Below are positions 9,284 through 16,416 of a DNA stretch of 31,580 bases, one piece after another. The stretch is from Bacteroidales bacterium M6 (GTDB taxonomy: Bacteria; Bacteroidota; Bacteroidia; Bacteroidales; Muribaculaceae): the NCBI GenBank assembly GCA_001689485.1, contig LUJQ01000057.1, forward strand, positions 3,924-35,503, read 5' to 3'. Below the pieces are notes generated by a model that saw only the letters and a program-made list of their open reading frames with translations, searched no databases and was not told the DNA's origin. Position 1 is the stretch's first letter, and each line of letters starts with the position of its first letter. The position numbers were made by a program, and so were the translations under genes.

Positions 9284-9596
9284 ATTTGTTAAAAGCTAAT
9301 TGTTGGTGGCTGTTGGTTCGTCTCTTCATTGAAACGTGCGTAACGGGGATTGTCGCTCTTGGCACCCGTTTTACGAATAGGACGGATGATGTAATAAGTA
9401 AGTCATGAAAATTATTACGCATGAAACGTATAATCAGGCTTTATATTATCTGCGGCATCCTTTCGCCGCTTTTCGTCCTTATTTTTCAGTCATGTAGCTC
9501 ACTACACTCCTTCATCTTCTGACAAAAATCGTCTGAAAGTATGCTCTCAGGTAATATAAAATAATTTCCACGACTTATTTAATAGAAATTATAGAT
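9284..9596. other. intergenic gap, no firm gene
   Basis: This stretch between the dnaG terminator and the SGNH hydrolase holds no tRNA-like fold and no recognisable protein. Two overlapping short frames start at 9404 and 9421; only the second has any protein-like character and is listed separately. No TAnnTTTG promoter was seen immediately before the hydrolase. Confidence 0.6.
9421..9522 (+). CDS. doubtful 33-aa lipoprotein-like micro-ORF
   Basis: The frame encodes a Lys/Arg start (MKRIIRL), a hydrophobic stretch, and then QSCSSLHS before the stop. This pattern resembles a Bacteroidetes lipoprotein signal whose cysteine would be near residue 25. Almost nothing follows the cysteine. If real, it would be a tiny lipopeptide, or it could be the leftover signal peptide of a decayed lipoprotein gene. 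A second short frame (start 9404) overlaps it, and no promoter or ribosome site distinguishes it from chance. Confidence 0.25.
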   Translation: MKRIIRLYIICGILSPLFVLIFQSCSSLHSFIF

Positions 9597-10283
9597 ATGA
9601 AAAAAATCGTTTCACTATTAGTGTTTGCAGTTTTTGCTGCGATGTCGCTGTATGCGGGCGACAAACAATCGGTTTCAATCCTTGGGGATTCCTATTCCAC
9701 TTTCGAGGGATATATCGAACCTGAATCAAACATCACATGGTATTATGAGCCTGTGCGTGACGACAGGACTGACCTGCGTACGGTTGACCAGACCTGGTGG
9801 CATCGTTTCATAAAGGAAATCGGTTACAAACTTTGTAAAAACAACTCATATTCAGGCTCAACAGTGTGCAACCGGGGGTATGAAGGCGACGATTATACCG
9901 ACCGCTCTTTCCTGACCCGTTGCAAAAACCTTGGCAACCCGGATATTATTTTCATTTTTGGTGCAACCAACGACTCTTGGGCAGGGGTGCCTATCGGGGA
10001 ATATAAATATGAAGGACAGACGAAAGGCGATCTTTACACATTCCGTCCGGCTCTTGCCAAAATGATGCGTATGGTTACTGAGCGTTATCCCAATGTCGAG
10101 ATTTACTACATTATAAACGACGGTCTTAAGGATGAAATCGTGGAGTCAATCAATACGGTATGCAAACATTATAATGTTCCTACCATACAACTCACAGGTA
10201 TTGATAAAATAAACGGGCATCCCAGTATAAAAGGTATGGGGCAGATTTCCGACCAGCTGAAGGCTTTTATGGCCAAGCGCTGA
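9597..10283 (+). CDS. secreted SGNH/GDSL-family hydrolase
   Basis: This 228-aa enzyme has a cleavable Sec signal (about residues 1-20, ending near SLYAG). The SGNH blocks can be read in order: GDSYS with nucleophile S32, the block II region around S84-G87 in NSYSGST, FGATND with N125, and DKINGHPS with D203 and H208 completing the catalytic triad. Members of this superfamily are esterases, carbohydrate deacetylases or lipases. Length and the signal peptide suggest a periplasmic or outer-surface esterase acting on glycans, but the substrate is inference. The gene stands alone between dnaG and a repeat-rich gap. Domain identity is solid; specific function is not. Confidence 0.85.
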   Translation: MKKIVSLLVFAVFAAMSLYAGDKQSVSILGDSYSTFEGYIEPESNITWYYEPVRDDRTDLRTVDQTWWHRFIKEIGYKLCKNNSYSGSTVCNRGYEGDDYTDRSFLTRCKNLGNPDIIFIFGATNDSWAGVPIGEYKYEGQTKGDLYTFRPALAKMMRMVTERYPNVEIYYIINDGLKDEIVESINTVCKHYNVPTIQLTGIDKINGHPSIKGMGQISDQLKAFMAKR

Positions 10284-10309
10284 TACGGATACGATATGTA
10301 AATCCTGAA

Positions 10310-10430
10310 GATGGTGCGTCATAATGGCTCATCTGGGTCGTCGCTTGTGGGATTCGGCTTCGGTCATTGACCTCAGTCAACTCCCTTCAGCCTCAAGCTC
10401 CTACCATCTGAACCATTCTGACATCACCCT
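10310..10430. repeat. inverted copies of a dispersed intergenic repeat
   Basis: The segment 10310-10336 (GGTGCGTCATAATGGCTCAT core) and the reverse complement of 10401-10430 (GGTGATGTCAGAATGGTTCA core) match at about 20 of 25 positions with one gap. They form an inverted repeat around some 60 bp. The same core occurs at 10509-10527, 15940-15960 and 21876-21895. Confidence 0.6.
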
Positions 10431-10451
10431 CGCCATTCGGGCGAAAATAAA

Positions 10452-10488
10452 GGCGGTGTGCCAAAATATTGAATTTTGACACACCGCC
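10452..10488. terminator. 16-bp hairpin with GTGTCA-type arms
   Basis: GGCGGTGTGCCAAAAT (10452-10467) pairs with ATTTTGACACACCGCC (10473-10488) with one mismatch around a 5-nt loop. T-rich sequence (TTCCTTTTGTTT) follows on the plus strand, so it could terminate transcription from the SGNH gene. It is also part of the repeat unit shared with 21876-21927. Confidence 0.65.
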
Positions 10489-10508
10489 TTCCTTTTGTTT
10501 GATGTGAT

Positions 10509-10527
10509 GGCTGTCATAATGGTTCAG
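10509..10527 (+). repeat. third local copy of the GTCATAATGG repeat
   Basis: GGCTGTCATAATGGTTCAG is in the same orientation as the copy at 10313 and opposite to the copy at 10409-10429, so the hairpin 10452-10488 is flanked by oppositely oriented copies. Confidence 0.55.
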
Positions 10528-10628
10528 ACGTGTCATGACTGTTATCTGTTTTCGGTGATAATATATGCTGTCGGTAGAATCTTTTATGATTTTGCTTTGG
10601 GAATATGTTAAAATTCCCGTGATGGAGC

Positions 10629-10659
10629 ATTGCCGATTGGGTGCAAATTTGTAACTTTG
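10629..10659 (+). promoter_or_regulatory. nusB promoter, Bacteroidetes type
   Basis: ATTG (10629-10632) and TAACTTTG (10652-10659) are separated by exactly 19 nt, matching the -33/-7 consensus of the Bacteroidetes primary sigma factor. Transcription should start near 10666, leaving a leader of about 20 nt before nusB. Confidence 0.8.
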
Positions 10660-10687
10660 CCGCACAAATCAATCGGACATTAAGAAA

Positions 10688-12112
10688 ATGATAAATCGAA
10701 TTTTGATACGAATCAAGGTGGTGCAGATGCTCTATTCCTATCTGCTTACCCGTAGTGAATTCCATCTGCATCCGGCACCAACCGGCCAAAGCCGTGACAA
10801 CCAATACGCTTATTCGGTGTATCTTAATCTCCTTTTGATTGTTCTAGAGCTTTCGGGTTACAGGGTGAACCGCACAGGAAGCAATCCCATGGAATCGCTT
10901 GGTGAATCGAACATGCTTTCCGACAGCAAGCTGTCGCGGGCGCTCTCGTCGAATCTTGACATACGCGATATAATTGCCAAGGGAAACACGGGCATTGAAG
11001 CTTTCGACGGCACCCTTCTACGTCTTTATAGCTTGATTACCAAATCGTCGGCCTATATCGACTATCGTAAAAAGAAGCGCCATGACCTTGATGACGATGT
11101 CCAGTTTTGGAGCGTTATCATCAACACGGTGATTGCCGGCAATCCTTTGGTTCTTGAAACCGCGAGGTTGGATGAAGCTTTCACATCGGCCGGATTCCAG
11201 AAAGGTGTCAAAATGGCTGTGGAAACCCTGCGCGATTATAACGATAAGGAAAGCTCTTACGCCCAGGCCAAAAAATCGCTCAACGAATCGCTTGAAAAGG
11301 CATATGAGCTTTATCATGCGTTGCTTGTGTTGCCGGTTTTCCTGACAGATATGGAGGAAGAGCGCATCGAGGCAGCGAAATGCAAATATTGCCCTACCGA
11401 TGCCGAATTGAATCCGAATCTAAGGTTTGTTGACAATGCCTTTGTAGCGGCGATAAGGGAACATGCCGGTATGGAGGAATATTTTAAGAAGCATCCGTTT
11501 TCATGGGATTCTGACTATTATATGCTCAAAGACCTTTTGGATAAAATCAAAGCGTCGGAAGCCTATTGCCAGTATATGGAAGATGACGAACCGACATTTG
11601 AAAAGGACTGTGAGTTTTGGCGCACGTTGCTCCGTCTGGTTGTGTTCCCGTCAGATTCGTTGGCCGAAGCAATGGAACAACGGTCGGTATATTGGAATGA
11701 CGACCTTACCATTATGGGGACTTTCGTTCTCAAGACCATAAAGCATTTTGCAGGGTCGGAAGGAAAGAATGTCTCGCTTCTTCCGATATATAAGGATGAG
11801 GAGGATGCTAAATTCGGTCCGGAGCTGTTCCTTTCGGCTATCAAGCATCGCGACACCTACCGTGGTTATGTCGACAAGTTCGTCAACGGGAGCAACTGGG
11901 ATCCCGAACGCTTGGCATTCATGGATATAGTGATTCTGATTACGGCGATTACCGAGCTTTTGAAATTCCCGTCGATACCGATGGCAGTGACGATGAACGA
12001 ATATGTGGAAATTGCCAATTATTACAGCACTCCCCGTAGCGGCCAGTTCATCAACGGTGTGTTGTTCTCGGTTGCCACATATCTGAAAGAGGAAGGCCTG
12101 CTGATGAAATAA
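10688..12112 (+). CDS. nusB: transcription antitermination factor NusB, long Bacteroidales form
   Basis: This 474-aa protein is far longer than the roughly 140-aa enterobacterial NusB, which helps antiterminate rRNA transcription with NusE/S10. The N-terminus (MINRILIRIKVVQMLYSYLL) is the family's RNA-binding start. The C-terminus carries the NusB-type helix block YVEIANYYSTPRSGQFINGVL near residues 436-456. Between them lie some 300 residues of charged helical sequence, including a helix pair typical of the phylum's version (AYELYHALLVLPVF, about 205-218, and the PTDAELNPNLRFVDN block near 236-250). The gene begins a run nusB-yajC-ybbR-coaE. A TTG-N19-TAACTTTG promoter precedes it. Identity is good; the role of the large insertion is unknown. 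Confidence 0.88.
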   Translation: MINRILIRIKVVQMLYSYLLTRSEFHLHPAPTGQSRDNQYAYSVYLNLLLIVLELSGYRVNRTGSNPMESLGESNMLSDSKLSRALSSNLDIRDIIAKGNTGIEAFDGTLLRLYSLITKSSAYIDYRKKKRHDLDDDVQFWSVIINTVIAGNPLVLETARLDEAFTSAGFQKGVKMAVETLRDYNDKESSYAQAKKSLNESLEKAYELYHALLVLPVFLTDMEEERIEAAKCKYCPTDAELNPNLRFVDNAFVAAIREHAGMEEYFKKHPFSWDSDYYMLKDLLDKIKASEAYCQYMEDDEPTFEKDCEFWRTLLRLVVFPSDSLAEAMEQRSVYWNDDLTIMGTFVLKTIKHFAGSEGKNVSLLPIYKDEEDAKFGPELFLSAIKHRDTYRGYVDKFVNGSNWDPERLAFMDIVILITAITELLKFPSIPMAVTMNEYVEIANYYSTPRSGQFINGVLFSVATYLKEEGLLMK

Positions 12113-12140
12113 AGCGGCAGATTGCGCCGTTATATCCAAT

Positions 12141-12171
12141 ATGCCCCTGCTCAAAATAATGCAGGGGCCAT
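12141..12171. terminator. hairpin between nusB and yajC
   Basis: CCCCTGC pairs with GCAGGGG, and the stem continues through ATG/CAT with one bulged base around a 10-nt loop. It lies 28 bp after the nusB stop. There is no long T-run, so it may be a weak terminator or a processing site rather than a full stop between the genes. Confidence 0.55.
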
Positions 12172-12218
12172 ACACGACATTAAAAGAATATTTTTTATAA
12201 CGAAAAAACAGACCCCCA

Positions 12219-12554
12219 ATGTTACAACAACTTATTACGCTTGACGCAGCACCGGCAGCAGCCGGAGGCGGCATGTCGGGAATCCTGATGATTGTCATCC
12301 TGATTGCCATCTTCTATTTCATGATGATTCGCCCACAGCAGAAAAAGCAGAAGCAGATCAAGGCGTTCCGCGAAGGGCTCCAGAAGGGCGACAGCATTAT
12401 CACCGCAGGTGGTATATATGGCAAAATCAAGGAGATAAAGGAAAACGCTTTCATCATTTCGATTGCTGACGGCGTGTCAATCAAGATTGATAAAGGTTCT
12501 GTATATCCCTCTGCTGCAGACGCGCAGAGCGATGCGGAAGCAAAGAAGGCATAA
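12219..12554 (+). CDS. yajC: preprotein translocase accessory subunit YajC
   Basis: This 111-aa protein joins SecDF in the SecYEG translocase accessory complex in the inner membrane. It has a short periplasmic N-terminus rich in Ala and Gly, one TM helix (about residues 20-37), and then the family-defining MIRPQQKKQKQ stretch. A cytoplasmic domain with LQKGDSIITAGGIYGKI and a charged Ala/Glu/Lys tail follow. Its last 23 nt overlap the proposed start of the YbbR-like gene in another frame, which suggests translational coupling. Confidence 0.93.
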   Translation: MLQQLITLDAAPAAAGGGMSGILMIVILIAIFYFMMIRPQQKKQKQIKAFREGLQKGDSIITAGGIYGKIKEIKENAFIISIADGVSIKIDKGSVYPSAADAQSDAEAKKA

Positions 12555-13578
12555 ACGGCAGAAAGATTACCGTTACAGGGTTCTTGCCAAAAAATTTGTT
12601 TCCTTGGAAGTAAGGAAATATTATAACGGAGTTAAAGAGGGGTTGCGCACCGCCAAGGGGCGCAACATCCTCACTTTTGTCATTTTCCTGGCAATCTCCA
12701 CGGTGTTTTGGTTCTTATTGGCATTGAACGACGATGTGCAGGAAGATTATAAACTGCCCGTGACACTTGAGAACTTCCCGGCAAATGTAACAATCCTGTC
12801 GGGTTATAATCCGACGTTGAGTCTTACGGTGAAGGATAAAGGGTCATCGTTAATGAGATTCAGTTGGGGTCATACCCCGAAGCTGAAAATCAGGTATGAT
12901 GATTTTTCAAAGCCGAACGACACCACGTTGGTGCTGGGTTCGTCGCAGTTGAATTCGGCGGTGAGAAGCATTTTCGGCACAGGTGCCACAATAGTGTCGA
13001 TGCGCCCTGATTCGTTAAAACTGACATATACCAACCTGCCGGGTGTAAAAGTCGCGGTAAATGTAAAGAGTGATATCCGCACCCTGCCTCAGTATGTGTA
13101 TTCCGGGCATGGGATATCGGCCACTGATTCGGTGATGCTGTTTTCCAATTCTCCAGCCCGGTTCAAGATGCATTTCATCCCGACCAAACAGATAACCCTT
13201 GCAAATCTCACGGATACCACCACGGTAGAGGCAAAACTTGACGTGCCTCCTGGCATGAGGGCTGTCCCGGCATCGATAAAGGTATCGTTCCCTGTCGAGC
13301 CGTTGGTTTCCAAACAGCAGTCGGTGCCTATCGAGGTTAAAAATATTCCATATGGTGAACGGGTCGTTACGTTCCCGGCCATGGTCGAAGTTTCATATCT
13401 ACTTCCTAAAAGCATGTATGGCGGTGATGCCCTGTCGATTAAGGCTGTTGTTGATTACAATGACATAACATCTTCCTCTCGTACACTGCCTGTAAGCATA
13501 TCTAAACTGCCTTCGCATTGCAAAGGGGTCGGAGTGCATCCTTCCGAGGTTGAATATGTGGTAGAACGTGTTGATTGA
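12532..13578 (+). CDS. YbbR-domain protein, membrane anchored (CdaR-like)
   Basis: The protein (348 aa from the ATG at 12532) has a basic cytoplasmic N-terminus, one TM helix at about residues 45-66 (NILTFVIFLAISTVFWFLLAL), and a long extracytoplasmic region with repeated beta-rich YbbR-type segments. In Firmicutes, YbbR/CdaR binds a diadenylate cyclase; no cyclase gene is present here, so that link is not established for this protein. I chose the start overlapping yajC by 23 nt because the frame extending further upstream (to 12463) would lie deep inside yajC. The basic N-terminus could instead begin at a downstream TTG or ATG. Its place after yajC and before coaE is typical of the phylum. 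Confidence 0.8.
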   Translation: MRKQRRHKRQKDYRYRVLAKKFVSLEVRKYYNGVKEGLRTAKGRNILTFVIFLAISTVFWFLLALNDDVQEDYKLPVTLENFPANVTILSGYNPTLSLTVKDKGSSLMRFSWGHTPKLKIRYDDFSKPNDTTLVLGSSQLNSAVRSIFGTGATIVSMRPDSLKLTYTNLPGVKVAVNVKSDIRTLPQYVYSGHGISATDSVMLFSNSPARFKMHFIPTKQITLANLTDTTTVEAKLDVPPGMRAVPASIKVSFPVEPLVSKQQSVPIEVKNIPYGERVVTFPAMVEVSYLLPKSMYGGDALSIKAVVDYNDITSSSRTLPVSISKLPSHCKGVGVHPSEVEYVVERVD

Positions 13579-13646
13579 CAGATTATTGGTTCTCTATACT
13601 TATTGTCGGCGCACTAAAATCCAATGCCTGACCGCTTAGTTTGATT

Positions 13647-14300
13647 ATGAAAAAGAACCCTGAGATAATAGTGGTAGCCGGAGGAATTGGTTGCGGTAAA
13701 TCCGTGGTTTGCAAAATGTTGGCATCCATGGGATTTGCAGTCTATGATTGTGATTCCAGGGCAAAGGCCATAATGGATGAAAGCTGTGATATTATTGACG
13801 GCATCGCTTCTGAAATATGCAGGGAAGCCATTGTCGAAAATGGGGGTAAGCGTATAATCGACAGAAAGAGGCTGGCCGCAGAGGTGTTCCGTGATATCGA
13901 TAAACTGAACAAGCTGAATGGCTTGGTTCATCAGGCTGTCAAATCCGATATATTACGCTGGCGTGATGACATGGGGATGTGTGATTACAGACATGGCGTT
14001 GTGTTTGTGGAAACCGCCTTGCTACGCCAAAGCGGCCTTGACATGATGGCTGATGAGGTATGGGAAGTTACCGCTCCGCTGGAAACACGTGTGCAACGTG
14101 CAATGAGGCGGGATAAATCTGACCGCGAATGCGTTGAAGCACGTATCAGGAGTCAGGAAATGACAAGCCGGGAGCGGGATGTAGTGGATAACGGATTTGA
14201 GCCGCAGGCGTTGGCTGAAGTCCGGGTTATTGAAAATGACGGCTTGACGCCGGTATTGCCGCAAGTCATCTCCCTGCTTGCGGATTTCACAGCTTCTTAA
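13647..14300 (+). CDS. coaE: dephospho-CoA kinase
   Basis: This 217-aa enzyme phosphorylates the 3'-OH of dephospho-CoA, the last step of coenzyme A synthesis. The P-loop GGIGCGKS lies at residues 12-19, followed by the family's short helix and FAVYDCDSRAKAIM, where the Asp residues help bind substrate. Further on are the lid region (NKLNGLVHQAVK) and VFVETALLRQSGLDMMADEVWEV, matching the expected beta-strand and nucleotide-binding pattern. The ATG at 13647 gives the cleaner N-terminus; a TTG two codons earlier also opens the frame. It is 68 bp after the ybbR-like gene and converges on the nitrilase gene with only 35 bp between the stops. Confidence 0.93.
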   Translation: MKKNPEIIVVAGGIGCGKSVVCKMLASMGFAVYDCDSRAKAIMDESCDIIDGIASEICREAIVENGGKRIIDRKRLAAEVFRDIDKLNKLNGLVHQAVKSDILRWRDDMGMCDYRHGVVFVETALLRQSGLDMMADEVWEVTAPLETRVQRAMRRDKSDRECVEARIRSQEMTSRERDVVDNGFEPQALAEVRVIENDGLTPVLPQVISLLADFTAS

Positions 14301-14335
14301 GATTTTTGTGTAAGTCCAGGTGGTTTGGTGCTTTT

Positions 14336-15169
14336 CTAATCGCCCATAATGATTTGGAAACGGTCGGCATCGCGGCCTACCGGGAGGTAGGAGCGGACTT
14401 TTGAAAGCTGGGCAAACGTATATTCGGCATAGATAAACCCATCGGCAGGTGAGGCGGTGTTTAACCCGTTGTCTGGAGCCGCTTCATCGCAAGGTGCGAG
14501 TTGTTTCCCGAAGGGGTCGAAAATGAACGACTGCCTGTCGTAGTCGCCATAATCATCATGGCCTGAGCGGTTGGCTCCCACTACTACGGCCTGGTTTTCG
14601 ATAGCCCGGGCTATAAGCAGTTGTTTCCAGGCATACCCACGGGCTGATGCCCAGTTTGCCGGAACCAATAGCAGGTCGTAGCGTTGCCCGTCATTACGAC
14701 ACCATACAGGGAAACGCAAATCGTAACATACAATGAGTGAAATGTTCCACCCCCGGAAGCGTATTACCGGTGGCAATGATGTCCCTTCGGTGTAAACCCG
14801 GCTTTCCGCGCTAAGGCAGAATAGGTGATGTTTGTCGTAAAACGTTGTCTCGCCCGACGGTTCCACAAAAAATCCCCGGTTTACTATTTTGCTGCCTATA
14901 GAGGCAAGGAAACTCCCTGCAATTGCCATATTGAACCGCGAACTCCATAATTTTACTGCTGCCAATGTCATATCGGCTGCTGTCCGTGCCATGTTGTGCA
15001 AAATTGCCTCATCTTGTATAAACCCTGTTGAAAAGAGTTCGGGAAGAACGAGTATGTCAGTGCCGGGTTTGATTCCCGGCAGTTTTTCAGCTACGGTAAG
15101 CAGATTCCGGTCGATGTCGCCCCATGCTATATCCAGCGGGAGTGTTGCTATTTTAATCGAAGTGTCCAC
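14336..15169 (-). CDS. carbon-nitrogen hydrolase, probable omega-amidase (YafV/NIT2-like)
   Basis: This 277-aa nitrilase-superfamily enzyme shows the catalytic triad: E44 in LPELFSTGF, K113 in YDKHHLF and C148 in IVCYDLRFPVW. The PELF and CYDLRFP blocks and the short length fit the omega-amidase branch, which hydrolyses 2-oxoglutaramate or 2-oxosuccinamate as metabolite repair after glutamine or asparagine transamination. That substrate is inferred from subfamily motifs. The start is GTG (minus strand, 15169); no upstream ATG in frame was seen. It is 83 bp downstream of the acyltransferase gene, on the same strand. Confidence 0.88.
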   Translation of the reverse strand: MDTSIKIATLPLDIAWGDIDRNLLTVAEKLPGIKPGTDILVLPELFSTGFIQDEAILHNMARTAADMTLAAVKLWSSRFNMAIAGSFLASIGSKIVNRGFFVEPSGETTFYDKHHLFCLSAESRVYTEGTSLPPVIRFRGWNISLIVCYDLRFPVWCRNDGQRYDLLLVPANWASARGYAWKQLLIARAIENQAVVVGANRSGHDDYGDYDRQSFIFDPFGKQLAPCDEAAPDNGLNTASPADGFIYAEYTFAQLSKVRSYLPVGRDADRFQIIMGD

Positions 15170-15252
15170 AGGCTTTTGTTGTTTGGTTAACGGTTATTTC
15201 ATCCTTGCATTAATATTCCTTTCCAACGCATATTGCAATATAGGCAGGGGTA

Positions 15253-15804
15253 TTATGAGTCATTTTCGGTTGAAAATTTATTGGGATAGCGTCCGGTAAA
15301 AGGACGGTAGTATGATTTGATGGCGGCGATGTCGGCTTCCACATCGCCTGTGGGGATAAACGTATCCGTTACTTTGATTAATTTGCGTGCATAGTCAATA
15401 GCGCCTAAGGCAATGGGTACGTCGGCTTGATATGCGATTCTTAAAAAGCCGGTATGCCATTTGGCGGTTTTCTTTCGTGTCCCTTCCGGAGCAATTGCCA
15501 CTGTCAGGTGTGATTCTGATTTGAATCGCGCAACCATGGATTCTACCAATGAGCTTTTTTTGTGCTTCCTTTCCACGGGAATACCTCCCAAAGCTTTAAA
15601 AATAGGGCCTAATGGGAAAAAGAACCATGAAGATTTCATCATGAAACCTACTTTACGGCCTACGGCATGTATGGCAAGTTCTCCGAGTATGAAATCCCAG
15701 TTTGATGTGTGCGGGGCTACACATATTATACATTTGGGATAGTCGGGAACCGTGAATTCCACAACCCAACCGAACATTCTCAATATCTCAGCCGAAAGGT
15801 TCAT
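15253..15804 (-). CDS. short PlsC-type 1-acyltransferase family protein
   Basis: This 183-aa protein has the HX4D acyltransferase motif (HTSNWD, H32 and D37), the substrate-binding block FKALGGIPVER near residues 69-79, and the conserved APEGTR motif at about 105-110. These are the core motifs of glycerolipid acyltransferases that transfer acyl groups to lysophosphatidic acid or related lipids. It is shorter than typical PlsC (about 240 aa) and lacks an obvious N-terminal TM helix, so the acceptor is uncertain; an ornithine- or glycine-lipid acyltransferase is possible. A hairpin of the dispersed repeat family lies about 50 bp upstream of its start. Confidence 0.85.
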   Translation of the reverse strand: MNLSAEILRMFGWVVEFTVPDYPKCIICVAPHTSNWDFILGELAIHAVGRKVGFMMKSSWFFFPLGPIFKALGGIPVERKHKKSSLVESMVARFKSESHLTVAIAPEGTRKKTAKWHTGFLRIAYQADVPIALGAIDYARKLIKVTDTFIPTGDVEADIAAIKSYYRPFTGRYPNKFSTENDS

Positions 15805-15854
15805 AATGATTTACTTATGTTTGAAAAGCAGCTTTGTTGCTGTGGTATTGTTAT

Positions 15855-15884
15855 GGCGATGTGTCGGAATTCTGACACATCGCC
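15855..15884. terminator. 11-bp perfect hairpin upstream of the acyltransferase
   Basis: GGCGATGTGTC (15855-15865) pairs perfectly with GACACATCGCC (15874-15884) around an 8-nt loop that can itself pair partly. It lies between two minus-strand genes and could terminate transcription from the small unknown gene upstream. It shares the GTGTC/GACAC core with hairpins at 820-852 and 10452-10488. Confidence 0.6.
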
Positions 15885-15939
15885 GATTTAGTCTCTTTAG
15901 GGGCAGGGGATGATGCCGTAACAGTCCGGGGTTTATGCG

Positions 15940-15960
15940 GAACTGTTATGACCCACCGTC
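15940..15960 (-). repeat. diverged copy of the GTCATAATGG repeat
   Basis: The reverse complement reads GGTGGGTCATAACAGTTC, matching the core of the copies near 10313 and 10509 with a few changes. It ends 10 bp from the stop codon of the neighbouring minus-strand gene. Confidence 0.45.
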
Positions 15961-15970
15961 ATCATTTGAT

Positions 15971-16324
15971 TTACTTACGTTTGTTAGCGTCTTTTGCCTC
16001 CTGTGGCAGGGCTGCATTCATTTCTTTTACTATCTCCTGAATGCGGGTGTTGAATTTTTCGCGATGTGCGGCAAACGCTTTTTTGAAATAAGCGGCACGG
16101 GCTTTTTTGTATTCATTGCGTGAAGAAAAGTCGCCGGGCACTTTGTCGAATGCGAATGATACATTTTTCAGTGCGTTTTCTTGCAGGAGTGCGAGCTTGC
16201 ACACAATGTTACGCATTTCGTCTTTGTTGATGCCTTTTACATATTCTGCTGCAATGAGACACTCGGTGGCGATGTCGCCGCAAATATAGGAAATCTGTTT
16301 CTTAAGGTCGCGTTTGTTTGCCAT
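15971..16324 (-). CDS. small conserved protein of unknown function
   Basis: This 117-aa protein begins MANKRDLKKQISYICGDIATEC and is rich in Lys, Ala and Glu throughout. It appears all-helical, with no signal peptide and no membrane segment, so it is probably cytoplasmic. Its style resembles small Bacteroidetes-specific proteins with an N-terminal KRDLKK start, but I cannot name a domain. Two cysteines (15 and 22) and a third near 42 do not form a clear metal-binding motif. The gene sits between thrC and the acyltransferase on the minus strand. The ATG and full-length helical composition make it a likely real gene. Confidence 0.75.
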   Translation of the reverse strand: MANKRDLKKQISYICGDIATECLIAAEYVKGINKDEMRNIVCKLALLQENALKNVSFAFDKVPGDFSSRNEYKKARAAYFKKAFAAHREKFNTRIQEIVKEMNAALPQEAKDANKRK

Positions 16325-16416
16325 AATGAAAATTTATTAATAGTTGGTTAGTGTATTTATGGTATAAGGGGATAACCCCTGTGGTGCACGTTGGCAATGC
16401 CGATTAATGTGTTAGG

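Larger units (their letters stand above)
10284..10687. other. repeat-rich intergenic region before nusB
   Basis: This 404-bp gap carries three copies of a GTCATAATGG-type motif: forward at 10313-10331, inverted at 10409-10429 and forward at 10509-10527. It also holds a small CGCC/GGCG hairpin (10431-10443), a long imperfect hairpin (10452-10488) and the nusB promoter (10629-10659). No protein or tRNA is convincing here. Short frames on the minus strand cross the repeats but have no family features. Confidence 0.7.

Noticed and set aside
10284..10687. Possible CRISPR array, because of repeated motifs
   Set aside because: Copies are few, differ in orientation and spacing, and no cas gene is near.
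10393..10804. Minus-strand frames of 90-96 codons before nusB
   Set aside because: They run through the repeats, the nusB promoter and the start of nusB, and read as chance frames.
11651..12310. 219-codon minus-strand frame overlapping nusB and yajC
   Set aside because: It is antisense to two recognised genes and shows no protein family features.
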